A stretch of 64,000 nucleotides of DNA from Spongilla lacustris (Eukaryota > Porifera > Demospongiae > Spongillida > Spongillidae): the NCBI GenBank assembly GCA_949361645.1, contig OX442422.1:730580-794579 (forward strand), written 5' to 3'. Below the pieces are notes generated by a model. That model saw nothing but the letters and a program-made list of their open reading frames with translations, ran no database searches and was not told the DNA's origin. The position numbers and the translations under genes are program-made. Shown here one piece after another: positions 14,301 to 25,288 of this stretch. Numbering within the stretch: position 1 is the first letter of the stretch; the number at the start of each line of letters is the position of its first letter.

Positions 14301-15629
14301 TAGAAAAAAATAGGTGAATTTCTACATGATATTTGTGCTGTTGATGCAATCGAAATTACAGAACCTTTCTTTTGTGATGCCTCTTACAACCAAATAGGGA
14401 AGCTTGGTACTCTAATGGTACATGTAGGTGTGTGTAATGGCAGACGAGATACCTGCATTCATGTACCCTTATGTACCCTACTCCTCCCCATACCTACTAC
14501 TACCCCTACCCCTCCCAATACCTACCACTACCCCTACTACTACTACAACTCCTCCCCTAATTACTACCAGGGGCGCCCCCAGCATTTCTGGAAGGGTGGG
14601 GCCAGGATAGGGTAAGGGGGCGTCATTTGACAACCAAATATTACTATAGGGGTGTTGTCCGCTTTCGGCCGATTCAGTCGGGTAGGGGGGGGGGGGAGTG
14701 GCACATGTTGCTAGTAATACTGAATACTTTGAAGTGGGGGGGGCCCTGGGGATGCCCACGACCTACTACCCCTATTCCTCCCCTTACCTACTACTATCCC
14801 TATTCCTCCCCTTACCTACTACTATCCCTATTCCTCCCCTTACCTACTACGTATATACCCCTACTCCTCCCCTTATCTACTACTACTACTCCCCCTCTTC
14901 TTCCTACCACTACCCCTACTCCTCCCCTTACCTACTACTACCCCTACTCCTCCCCTTACCTACTATTCCCCTGGAGTGAGGTGACCTCAATGGTCAGTAT
15001 GTGATGATGACAAATTCACTGATACACTACTGCCAGAGTATGAAACATATTTACAATTTTGGATACTGTTTATAAGTTGAGTTGACACAGATCACTTTAA
15101 TTTCCAGAACACTGTAATAAAGGATGAGATGGTGGACACACCTTTTGCAGTCATATCACGAGAGCCAGAGGGAGTAAAAGTTTCACTGGTATTAGTACCA
15201 ATACAACATTGTTTATGTACTGAACAATATGTATCATCCATGGCTGAGTTATTTCTGGTTATGACATGTAGATATACATGATTACTATGTAAATGACATA
15301 TATACCAAGTTCAGATCGTAGCTAAGTGATCAGTGTTTCTCTATGGTATCATAATTGTAACATTGGAGGCTCTTATTTAATGGTTGGCCTTTTTGCATTT
15401 TAAAATGCAAAGTACTTTCTTTCCATTATTGGAGTATATAAGATTATGAGTGATGAAATGTCTGTTGCTAAGTGAATATATTTAGATGTAGTGTGACTGT
15501 TGAAAGCATCCAATTATGAATAAAAAGCAATGAAACAAGTAAATAAAAACATTCTCTATGAGAAAGTTGGTGGCATATAGGATTTGAAGGCAATAGTGGT
15601 GTAAAAAGCATATATTACATGCACATGAA

Positions 15630-15665
<36 letters not shown>

Positions 15666-15865
15666 AGGGTTGAATGATAAGGAAAAACGAAATAGTCCTA
15701 TATTTAGCACATGCATGAACAATGTATTGTCCTACAATGTGTGCTGGGCTAAATATAGGACTATTTCGTTTTTCCTTATCATTTAGTGTGCCAGTACATT
15801 GTATATGTTAGGTTGTGTTGTTGTTAGCCATATATGTTAGTTTATATTATAAATATATGGGGGGG

Positions 15866-15896
<31 letters not shown>

Positions 15897-15903
15897 CAAC
15901 CCT

Positions 15904-15936
<33 letters not shown>

Positions 15937-18900
15937 TTCATGTGCATGTAATATATGCTTTTTACACCACTATTGCCTTCAAATCCTATATGCCACCAAC
16001 TTTCTCATAGAGAATGTTTTTATTTACTTGTAATATATTTAATTAGCGGATGGGCAACGAATAAAAAGTACATCCACATTACTTTATATCAAATAACATG
16101 CGTTTGCAGTACAAATATTCTCTACTGCATGATGAGACACTGAGCACAGGGGTTCAGAACTCTTGAAAATGTGGTCAGGTTCATTACATCTTGACAAGCA
16201 GTTCTTCATGTCTCCCTTTGTACAATTGCTTGGAAAGCCTCCAATAATGCTACCAAATATGAAATACATTTCCCCTGAGATATCACTTTTTCCACACCAT
16301 CACCAGTATCTGCAGAAATATATGGAGAGAAATTATTACATCAATATTTTAATTGGCCTTGCATGTATAAATTACTTAATTTCATGCCAATCAGCCCAAG
16401 GCTAATTTCCATCGATTAACTATCATTTCTCTTTCAAGTCCTTGACTTTGAGGTAATCAAGAATAGTCGAGTCACCAGGGCAGTTCTTTGCAATTAAAGT
16501 GCTTCCATTGTAATATTTTGCATGGGTAAAATATAAGCAATTAACTGATTTAGTGCAAGGTTCCAGCTAGGTCACCTCCTTGCCCCTCTCCTCTGATTGG
16601 CTCTGAAGAGCAGGATTGATCCAATCATCAGAGATTAACTTTGTAGATAAATTACAACTTGAACACATACTTCAGGCTACATCATAGGTTAGTACTTTAA
16701 ATCCTGATGTTATATGATGGATTTTAGTGGCACTGACTAGATTTTGCTGTAGTGTTTTGAGAACTGCAAAGGGGACACTTGCAGGCTCACAAACTGAATA
16801 TCCACACCCGTAGACCATGAAAGACATTCAAAGAATGCTGAATCTATAAGAGTTTTTTTTTTTTTTTGTTTTTTTTGTAAGATATATGTAATACATGACA
16901 ATGGTGTTGACACTGTCATAAAAAAAATCTTCCACGTACACCAATGTACTAACATGGCTAGCACGGTGGTGTTATTAGAATCCTGAACAGAGATTTTTTT
17001 TTAATGACGAAAAATACTTGTCACATGTTTCTAATGCTGGCTGGTGAACAGAGCACATCACAGAGTCAGCGTCCAAGTGCAACTTCACCCAAAACTTCAA
17101 ACGGTCGGTACTAGTCCCATTTATAAGCGCAGCCATGCACCCAACAAACTAGCTCCCTGATGTCCTTTTTCACAAATACGGCTGTACTTCAATTATGTAT
17201 CGTGATAAGCCGGCGTCCATAAGTGCGTTACATATTGACAGTATAGATACGACTTTCCCTCACTATTGGCGCCCATATAAAGCTGGATTCAAGCGAAGTC
17301 AGTGGGCCTTTTAAAACCATCACAAGAAAGTGTTCTATTGAGGGTATCAATCGATCCGCTCTTAATAAATGCCTACCACACAATTCACTTACCGTCTTGA
17401 AAAGCTTGGAGACCCAGACTGGACTGACCGACAGGTTATCTCAACTTATGTGTGTGTACGCTCAACGGCCCTGCCAGGCTCTGGCGTAGTCAATACAACT
17501 TTTTGTGCCGTCGTTATAGTTCAGATAGGCCTACGCTGGGTTAAAAAAATAATAAGGGCAATCTCGAGATTGCGCAAACAAACCATGGATCCAGGGTTTG
17601 CGCAGGACAATCCCGGGATTGCGCAAATCCACGCTTTGCGCGTAACATAGATAAATTGTCCCAGAATAAATGATTTTATTATTCTATTTCCTTTGTCAGG
17701 TGGTTGTTCTAAGTGTGTTCACTCCATTGTTCTACATTCTATCTGCAATGATTTACTTTGAGTTTGGCTGGAAGATCTACAAACAGGGTAGCCTCATGTC
17801 TACTGACATAAGAAGTATATACATCCACTCCCTGGGTATCTGTTTATGCATCTTGTATTGTGGTTGTTTTATAGATTATTTTCAATGGTATGAGCTATTC
17901 ATCAGTGGTGTCAAGTTGGTTCTCTTGTTCACTGTAAGCTTGTTCCCAAACGTGACTAATGTGCTCAATTCTTTGCTTTTTATTTCAGATCATATTTGAA
18001 ATTGCTCAAGTGGTACTGCTTGGCTTCAATCTGAGGGATCCTGAGTTTGGCTTAACAATAGTCCTGCTGATAGCAGTGATCGTAGTGTGTGTCCTCGTCC
18101 ACATACTTGTGGGTGGAGTTAATATTAAATGAATATTTAAAAACCTCATTCTGTATTCTTCATTTTGAAGGTTCAGAAGGAGTATTTGTGGGCCTATGTC
18201 TGCATTACCCTACTGGGGGTGTTATTTATTGCTTATTATGCATTCAAAGTTGTACGGTAAGTACAGCAGGACTAGGTGTGTGTTCTGTTACAGAGCTGTT
18301 GTGGTATTTAGTTTATTTCATTGTATACAATGTATCATGTATCATTTATCCATTTGAATACAATGTACAGTGTCAGACCTATCCTCAAGTGTTAAGTATT
18401 ACAGAATGCCAGCCATATTAAATAGAAGCCAATTATTATAATGTTCAGTGAATGATAATTTTGTGTGAGAGTATATTCATGGACATGTAAAATGTTTTGG
18501 ACAATCCAGGACCTAGCCAAAATATGTCAACATCAAATATTTTATAGGCTTAGTACATATTTATGTGTATGTTAAAAGTAATCAATGTTCATGTCAGCTG
18601 CTGCTCACTTAAGGTTTCTCTGTTGCACAGTCAATAACATCAATGCACTGTCGTATTTATCACAAAAACTACAAACACCCAATTTTCACTAAATGTAATT
18701 TTAATTGCAAAACCACCATCTTTAAGTTAATATAACCTCAGGTTTAGGGTTTACAAGATCAAAGCATTCTTGATACTGGGGTAAAGATTTACTTAATAAA
18801 TTGATCAAGTACAATACTGATGGAATGACATCTACTGGCATAGGCTCACAATGTACATTGCATGTTCAAGTTACCACATTTCATCCTCTACAGCTTTGTT

Positions 18901-20117
18901 TCACGCTCATGTCCGCTCTGCAAGAATTTGGAGAGCAGAAATAAGCATATCGAAACCTTTATTTATTTGAATTGTTCAAACAAGACAAATGGAACATTTC
19001 AGATTCGGTTAGATGAATTATCAAACCTACTTATCATTTGTAAGTTGCACATTTCCAGCAGACTGCACAGCCAATGCTTCATGTCCACCTCCCCCCTCCC
19101 CCTCCCCTCCTCCTCAGCTCTCCTCAATCTCATTACCACAATCGTTGTATTCATTATGTTTATAAAGGTGTGGTGCAACAGAGGTAAAGGCCTCAAGGAC
19201 CACTGTAAGTCCAAGTATGATCACTATGTGTGCATGCACTTAGCAGCTGGAGCTGTGAAGTGAACAAAATCTAAACTGCATGCTGCTCCACATTTGGCAC
19301 TTGGGCCCTCCCCCCAGACAAATACTGGGGCTGCATATGCAATCATTGTGTGCAAAGTGCTGTACCATATTGCTCACTTTTGTTCAGTGATCATCTCTGC
19401 TTTTTAAATAAATTATGGTGATAAGAGTAACGTTTAAGAAACACATAATGACACTTGTTGCCACGGTGATTCCTTTGGGTAGCCAATAAACAGCTTGTAT
19501 AGGGTCATAGTTCATGAATCCAACCAGCAGGTGATCAGCACGTTTTGCTAAGTCATTTGCTAATCCTTAATAAAGCATCTGTTCCAGGACTTGGAATTGC
19601 ATCATTTTATATATGTGTGGTGAATTCTTGTGGCCAGACCCAATAGATATAAGGTCTGGTCTAGTGACAGTGTAGTAGATTATTCTACCTAAAGAATGCA
19701 GTGTATGCTGCCATTCCATATATTACTCAATTAGCATCTCTTATAAGATTATTAATCATGCAATATTAATGATCTTCAACTCTGCTCAGATAATGTCAAT
19801 AGTTGTGGTTGGTGAGCAGATAAGATTCCTGTGGTTTGAATATTTTGCTCCTATCTGTCATGTTTGAACTGGAGTTATTAGCCTTGTTAGTGATTATTAA
19901 TGGCTGCTAATTTGTTAGCATTAGCCCTTTGCCAAGGAAAGGAATTTTGCTTAATTAAATTTTTCCTTGTTATGCTAGAAAGTATCCTGCAAACAATCAA
20001 CAAAGGATAGTTGTTCTTTTTGCGACGGTGCTCTTTATAATGTTAACTTTATGCATCATTTGCACTTCATTTTTGACTGTGTATGACCTTGTAAGGTTTA
20101 CTAAAATGACCTGTTAA
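8344..20117 (+). CDS. UPF0658-like multipass Golgi membrane protein
   Basis: Phase-consistent exons: 10986-11098, 11156-11236, 11729-11807, 12196-12266, 17700-17814, 17875-17933, 17989-18108, 18171-18256 and 19979-20090 (or to the TAA at 20117). The product has repeated hydrophobic segments. A block reading EFGWKIYKQ, then RNYFQWYELFISGVKLVLLF, then DPEFGLTI matches my memory of the fungal UPF0658 pattern (W-I-Y, Y..YQIFL..LKFDFFF, EFWLTI). The last exon (RKYPANNQQRIVVLFATVLF) matches the final membrane helix. A probable first exon, 8344-8509, starts MSNDHGRDN and ends in LFMALAILQ, the start of helix 1. The exon finishing helix 1 was not found. After 20090 the frame either stops at 20117 or splices to about 22118. 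The 60-bp intron at 17815-17874 is readable through in frame, but removing it restores family spacing. The function of this family is unknown. Family assignment is from memory. Confidence 0.7.
9931..10097. mobile_element. Short foldback MITE
   Basis: The left arm reads ATATCGTATTCCCAGCCCTG. The right arm, reverse-complemented, reads ATATCGTATTCTCAACCTGG. Both continue with GGGTTTTGTT and a CCCAGGTTGATA block. It is non-coding, in an intron of the surrounding gene, and its superfamily is not assigned. Confidence 0.6.
10467..10640 (+). repeat. Minisatellite of about 26 bp
   Basis: Six or so diverged copies of GGGGTCATGTGACATGAGGC plus AGAGGT. GTCATGTGAC is itself near-palindromic. Confidence 0.85.
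11336..11690 (+). repeat. Minisatellite, units of about 22-24 bp
   Basis: Copies of ACACAGGTCCATTAACCCCC grade into copies of CCATACCACTGCACCAATCC. It lies within an intron of the UPF0658-like gene (between exons ending 11236 and starting 11729). Confidence 0.85.
11815..12095 (+). repeat. GATATAGGGAGTG minisatellite
   Basis: Irregular copies of GTGGTGATATAGGGAGTG of about 18 bp. It lies within the intron after the exon ending at 11807. Confidence 0.85.
12754..12801. repeat. Nested palindrome
   Basis: Two near-identical blocks GAGTTACGTTAGTAACTC and GAGTTACATTAGTAACTC, each close to palindromic, flank TCTCGAGA. The whole forms a 48-bp imperfect palindrome next to the left end of the 5.1-kb element. 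Confidence 0.75.
13415..14410 (+). pseudogene. Decayed coding segments, unidentified
   Basis: The segment 13425-13625 reads openly as KLNFKEATIQRKFSGHEELV and onward to GNRLGKLPNPIG with a GTACGT donor-like end. At about 14135-14215 a frame begins REYKGSFKKAIVRNSILL, and at about 14327-14400 another reads GEFLHDICAVDAIEITEPFF. They look like protein but are separated by stops and frame changes. They sit inside the inverted-repeat element, so a dead element-encoded protein is the simplest reading. I do not recognise the family. Confidence 0.3.
14455..14980 (+). repeat. CT-rich minisatellite
   Basis: Two blocks (14455-14565 and 14755-14975) of CCCCTTACCTACTACTA-type units. Between them, 14570-14745 contains CAGGGGCGCCCCCAG and G-rich sequence resembling the end of a hAT-like MITE. 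Confidence 0.8.
15536..16030. mobile_element. Long hairpin element with a nested hairpin
   Basis: Arms of about 138 bp at 15536-15674 and 15893-16030 are nearly perfect reverse complements. They include TTTGAAGGCAATAGTGGTGT and an (ATT)n tract. Inside, a second pair of about 32-bp arms (15675-15706 and 15752-15784, GATAAGGAAAAACGAAATAG) forms its own stem, followed by a poly-A run near 15866-15894. This looks like a foldback MITE with another MITE inserted near its centre. Confidence 0.75.
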
Positions 20118-20593
20118 CTCCTAAATTTAATATCAGCATTTATTACCTAATATTAATTTAGTTAGTTTATTAATAGATTCATGCAACAAACCACTCATTA
20201 CAATCTTGATAATGATACAAAAACTGCTAGCTGCTATTGTTTTCATTAATTTCTGCATAGTGCTTAATTAAAGTGTGGTAACAGTTGATTTCTTTTCAGC
20301 TTAATTTCTTCCTTTGCTGTGAGGAATTGTAGCAGCAGTTACCAGTTCATACTTTCATTTCTTGCATAACACCCTGTCCATATTTGCATTAACTTGCTAC
20401 TTCTTAGAACACAATTGCATATATGGAATGGTGGTACATGATTCATTCCCAAAATCACTTGAACATTTTTGGTGACACTGAAAGGAAATAATGGACTTAA
20501 TCTCGTTCTTTTAAAATTTAAACAGCTTATTTGGGATGTTGGAAACAGGAAACACTATTATGTCATATTAGCACTGAAGACAGTATACACATA

Positions 20594-21413
20594 TGGGACA
20601 GTGTCCAGCAAAATCGGGCTTGTGGGGTTATAATTTTATCACTATAAAAATTGCACGTTGTACTAAGCAACACATCTTCGCGACGGTACTACCTTTTCCT
20701 TTCAAATTTCGTACACTTGTTCCCACACCATTTCTCTGTATGAAAATCGAATTTTGTGATCTACACCTTTTCCGTGCCGTTGATACAACAATCATTAACG
20801 CCGCGGGTTAGAAATCCACATTTCTCCACGTACGAGTGTTGAAAACGTTTGAAATTTGGAGTGTGAATAAAGGAGACCTGTAGCTATTGATTTGTTCTGT
20901 TCGTTAATTTCTGTATCATCCGTTACGGAGATACAGTTGAGCAAACTACAGGCACATTTTCCCGCTTGATTCGCGCCAATGATATAATCACCGCCTTCCC
21001 ATTCACTGAGCGGGACGCGATTTGCCAAAATCATTGGCGCGAATCAAGCGGGAAAACGTGCCCGTAGTTTGTTCAACTGTATCTCCGTAACGGATGATAT
21101 AGAAATTAACGAACAAAACAAATCAATAGCTACAGGACTCCTCTATGTGCAACCCGAATTTGACGCCTTTTCAACACTCGTACGTGGAGAAATGAGGAAT
21201 TTTAACCCACGGGGTTAACAATTATTGTATCCACGGCGCGGAAAATGTGTAGATCACAAAAATCAATTTTCGCACAGAGAAATGGTGTGGGAACAAGTGT
21301 ACGAAATTTGAAAGGAAAAGGTAGTACCGTCGCGAAGATGCGGTGTTTAGTACAACGTGCAATTTTTATAGTGATAAAATTATAACCCTACAAGCCCGAT
21401 TTTGCTGGACACT
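20594..21413. mobile_element. 820-bp foldback element, copy 1
   Basis: Nearly the whole 820 bp is one inverted repeat, arms meeting near 21003. The ends are TGGGACAGTGTCCAGCAAAA and its reverse complement, with the last 6 bp missing at the right. The core (ATCATTGGCGCGAATCAAGC) is shared with the element at 24275-25052. Open frames in it are mirror artefacts. A flanking TA fits a Tc1/mariner-type MITE. Confidence 0.8.
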
Positions 21414-22294
21414 ATATATATATATAATATACAGTACTAAGAAACTTTAATTGCCTATAATCGCTGACCTTCTGCTTATCATGAGCACTTTACAAATTAA
21501 TTTTCCTTGTAATACATTGAGAAGATTTGCAAGATGCAGACTGCCAACCTACCAAGTTTGAAATATTGAATGCAACTGCTGGCATGCCTAATACAATCAA
21601 GCAAGTTGTAGTGATACCCATATCAGTATATCATTAGACAATGATTGCTTCCCTTATTTTTGCAAGTATCCTTGCTCCTGGTTCCAGTAGTGGTACCTTT
21701 TTGGTAAAGCAGAATTCACTCAGTTGCACTGCTTATCAATTATAATACTTCAAAAGCTCTGCTGTTTCCCTCATAAATACAGTAATATAACAATTTCTTT
21801 AAATTAGAGTTTCTTATTCTCTATGGTAGTAGTGTTTGCATTAGTATACCACATTTTAAAGTTTTATATTTTGCAATGAGAGGTTTATAGATTGTTTTAT
21901 TTCGTTTTTATTGTGCATGTTGAACAGTTTTGGTCATAAATACAAAATATGCCAGGCTGTGCAATACATATGGTGCAGATCTAACTATCAGATTGTGCAT
22001 GTTGAACAGTAAATACAAAATAAGCCAGGCCATGCAATACTTACATGTATGGCGCAGAGCTACAATACTTAATAGACCTTTGGTTGATTTGTGCTGGTTT
22101 GTTGTGCACAGTTGCAGCTCATCCCTTTGGACCTTTCCGTGTCATCAGAGCTGTTCAAAGTTATTGCACCAGGAGGGCTGATGGTGGTGGTAGTGGAGTC
22201 CGGCATACAGAACAGTCACCTCTAATGCTACATACATATATATGATTTTTGTGATTAAAAGTCTTAACTAGCTGACCATTAGCTGTGTACGTAG

Positions 22295-22790
22295 ATGTTC
22301 TCACGCCTAAAAAATTTGTACCTATTCAATTTATTAGGTGCTATCCATGCTATGACTGATTTATATGATGAGTTCTCTAGTGATGGCTGGGGTTTTCTAC
22401 TAGTGGATGCAGTAAATGCATTTAATCTTATGTCCCGGGTGACTGCTCTGTGGAATGCAAGAATACTATGGCCTAGATGCAGTAGGTTTCTTTTCAACAC
22501 ATACAGAGGTTTTGCTGTGTTGCTGTTACGGAATTCTGAGGAATTCCTTTACAGCAGAGAGGGAGTAACACAGGGTGACCCTTTGTCCATGTTGCTATAT
22601 GCTGTAGCAATGATGCCACTGGTGAACTCTCTTCGCTGCAGAAAGCAATATCAACAGAGCTGGTATGCTGATGATTCTGCATGTGCTGGACCATTGTATT
22701 CAATCCATTCCTGGCTAGATCGTCTAATCGAACGAGGTCGATTGAATCGAACAAGAACTGATTCTGGCGAGCGATTGCTGTTTGATGGGG
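22295..22790 (+). pseudogene. Reverse transcriptase fragment
   Basis: The frame holds the palm motifs of a retroelement reverse transcriptase in order: LLVDAVNAFN (motif A, with the Asp), GVTQGDPLSM (motif B) and YADD (motif C). The spacing is normal. Fingers, thumb and any endonuclease are absent. Past about 22735 the frame no longer resembles the family. From there the opposite strand encodes the C-terminal part of the same kind of element, so the copy is broken and inverted on itself. I recall this pattern from unclassified elements in marine invertebrates and do not assign a clade. Confidence 0.75.
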
Positions 22791-22799
22791 CATCTGTAT

Positions 22800-23247
22800 C
22801 AATGACCTTGAAGTCAAAGAGCGCCTCTGCCTGAGGTTGCCAAACACCACGCACCCCCAAATCCAGCCTCAACCCTGAGTCATCCACTTGTGTTTCTGCC
22901 TCTCTAACAATTGGCTCTCTGACAACCTGTGTCCACACCTATGCGGCAATATCTCCAACGCAATATCTGATCTCATTATGTCTCTGGATAACTAGGCCAC
23001 CAACCTTACAGTCAAGAGCATGTTGCAATGTTAATGAGGCTCCACAACCATCACACTTTGAAGGAAGGTCTGTCGAGTCACGCATATAGCGAACCGCTAA
23101 CCCATCTCTAAATTGAGCTGGAGACAGGTCAAAGTGACAGGTAGCGATTGGAAGGACGTCAAATCGAGCAACGCGAAGAGCTAGTTTTGTGGTCTCATGA
23201 GTTTGGGAAGCTTTGAAGAGAAAGGGAACTCCGGGGGAAACTCCCAA
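22800..23247 (-). pseudogene. C-terminal part of the same retroelement family, inverted
   Basis: The minus-strand frame reads SPAQFRDGLAVRYMR, then CDGCG...LQHALDCKVGG, then VIQRHNEIR. It continues (22938-22800) into REPIVREAE, LDLGVRGVWQPQAEALFDF and KVIDTDA. The CxxC...H...C arrangement suggests a zinc knuckle. The same modules occur in the copy at 43.3-45.6 kb, which supports one element family. It is shifted by a frame break near 22938. Confidence 0.7.
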
Positions 23248-23650
23248 AGCTGTCGGTCGTGCTGCCGATACAAGATTTCAATAAGAAATCACAGGACTGC
23301 ATCCTAACTAGCTGAAAATGCTGCCAAGGAGCTCGAATCACTATGGGAGTACATGCCGAACATTTTTGATATCCAAGCCAGGATGCTATAGCCTTGCGGT
23401 TGTATTACATGAAGCTGGTGGAAGGCAACTGTCGCACGAATGCCCAATGCATGGTCAGCAAGACCTTTCGAGCTCCTTGACAGCATTTTCAGCTAGTTAG
23501 GATGCAGTCCTGTGATTTCTTATTGAAATCTTGTATCGGCAGCACAACCAACAGCTTTGGGAGTTTCCCCCGGAGTTCCCTTTCTCTTCAAAGCTTCCCA
23601 AACTCATGACACCACAAAACTAGCTCTTCGCGTTGCTCGATTTGACGAAG
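23156..23650. repeat. Inverted repeat of retroelement sequence
   Basis: About 178 bp at 23156-23333 recurs as reverse complement at about 23465-23645, with a loop of about 130 bp. The arms encode the ALRVARFD / FLFKAS part of the retroelement tail. This is a local inverted duplication. Confidence 0.8.
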
Positions 23651-24274
23651 GGCTCTGAGTTTGGCTCTGAAAGGAACCGTTTCCGCATTGAACTCCAGTC
23701 ATTTAGCTGACAAACGCATTAATAACGTCAATAATTAACATGTTATTCATTTGAAAATGGACGACAAACAAAGCCTAAAAGTTAGGATGCATGTTTTAGC
23801 GAACAGGTAAACTACTATACCGGTTTATTTGATGTTTCTAGTACAGACACCTATCTTCTATCTACAACAGCTAAATATGATGCCCATACGGCAATCTAGT
23901 TGGTAAATTTATTTAAAACCTTTTACACCTCTAAACAGCACTTATTCGGGTTTAAAAGTGTAACGGTTTACCGCATTAGAATTTCGACTCGGACGATCGA
24001 TAGAGCCGTTGACATAGTATATATATAGCGCTTTTCAGTACAACCCGTCACGTACCGACGGAGAAAATATCTAAAAACGTGTTCATTGAACAGGCTGCAC
24101 AAATGAATAAATACGAAGTCACGTGACAACCCCTACGCTTTCGACATCTGTTGTCATGTAGTTTTTCAACATAACTCTGCAATCACATTTGTGATATCAT
24201 TTACAGTTTTTCCAAAAACCAATGCCAAACATTGAAGTACTGAAAAAAAATTACCACAGTTTCAACTGTATATA

Positions 24275-25052
24275 TGGGACAGTATCCGCGAAAATTTCGT
24301 ACGTTTTATATCATAGTGTTATAACGTTTGAATCGCTATATATTTTCCGAACAATAAACGTTATTGACATCCTACTTTATTTTTGGAGTCTTGCACGTTC
24401 TCCGTGCCTGCATTGCAATGTTCGATACCCCACAGGGTTTAAACCCGCCATAACTTTCGATAGGAGCAATCAAATCGCTTCAAATTCGGTTTGTAGGTAG
24501 AGAGGTCCTATACCTATCCATTTGTTCTGTTCGTTAATTTTTATATCATCCGTTACTGAGATACAGTTGAACAAACTACGTGCACTTTTTCCCGCTCGAT
24601 TCGCGCCAATGATTTGGGCAAATCGCTTCCGCTTAATGTATGTGGAGGCGGTGGTTATATCATTGGCGCGAATCAAGCGGGAAAACGTGCACGTAATTTG
24701 TTCAAATGTATCTCAGTAACGGATGGTATAAAAATTAACGAACAGAACAAATGGATAGGTATAGGACCTCTCTACCTACAAACCGAATTTGAAGCGATTT
24801 GATTGCTCCTATCGAAAGTTACGGCGGGTTTGAACCCGGTGGGGTATCGAACGTTGCAATGCTGGTAAGGAGCAACTGCAAGACTCCAAAATGTATATTG
24901 TCATAAAGAAATGGTGCACTATGAAGTGTTGAAAATAGAATGTCAATAACGTTTACCATTCGGAAGATATAGCGATTCAAACGTTATAACGCTATTATTT
25001 TATAATGCATGATATATATAAAACGTACGAAATTTTCGCGGATACTGTCCCA
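24275..25052. mobile_element. 778-bp foldback element, copy 2
   Basis: It has complete inverted ends, TGGGACAGTATCCGCGAAAA and the reverse complement, flanked on both sides by TA. It is almost fully palindromic through its length. The central segments (GCGCGAATCAAGCGGGAAAA; GTATCTCAGTAACGGATG) are shared with copy 1, while outer arms differ. TA target duplication and lack of coding capacity suggest a mariner-type MITE. Confidence 0.8.
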
Positions 25053-25288
25053 TACAATCTTATTGTGATAATAGCAATCAGACAATTTTTTTTCGTAGTG
25101 GATCATTGAATTGATCCAACAATTACAATTGATCATTAATCTGCTTGTGATCCTTTTCACTCCCCTTAGTTAAACGTGCACAACATTTACTCGAACTCGA
25201 TGCAGCCGCCTTACCAACAAAAGGTCTGGATTCAAACTAGGTAGCTTATGAATTACAATAGTTTAGCTGCATGCAGATCACACCAGTT

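Larger units (their letters stand above)
12547..17645. mobile_element. 5.1-kb terminal-inverted-repeat element in an intron
   Basis: The left end (from 12547, TTACGCGCAAAGCGTGGATT) is matched by the reverse complement of the right end (ending 17645). About 67 bp agree with one mismatch seen. The left end continues with further copies of the GGATCCATGGTTTG motif, so its terminus is itself repetitive. No clear target-site duplication was found. Inside are decayed coding segments (13.4-14.4 and about 15.1 kb), a CT-rich satellite and a nested hairpin element (15.5-16.0 kb). It lies wholly inside the intron between the exons ending 12266 and starting 17700. Superfamily unknown. Two independent inverted copies of a short repeat would also explain the ends. 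Confidence 0.55.

Noticed and set aside
18862..19263. 133-residue plus-strand frame as an exon of the UPF0658-like gene
   Set aside because: Splicing 18256 directly to 19979 restores the last helix in phase. The 18862 frame is low-complexity and does not fit the family.
24470..24802. Mirror-image frames on both strands
   Set aside because: They are two arms of the palindromic foldback element read on opposite strands.
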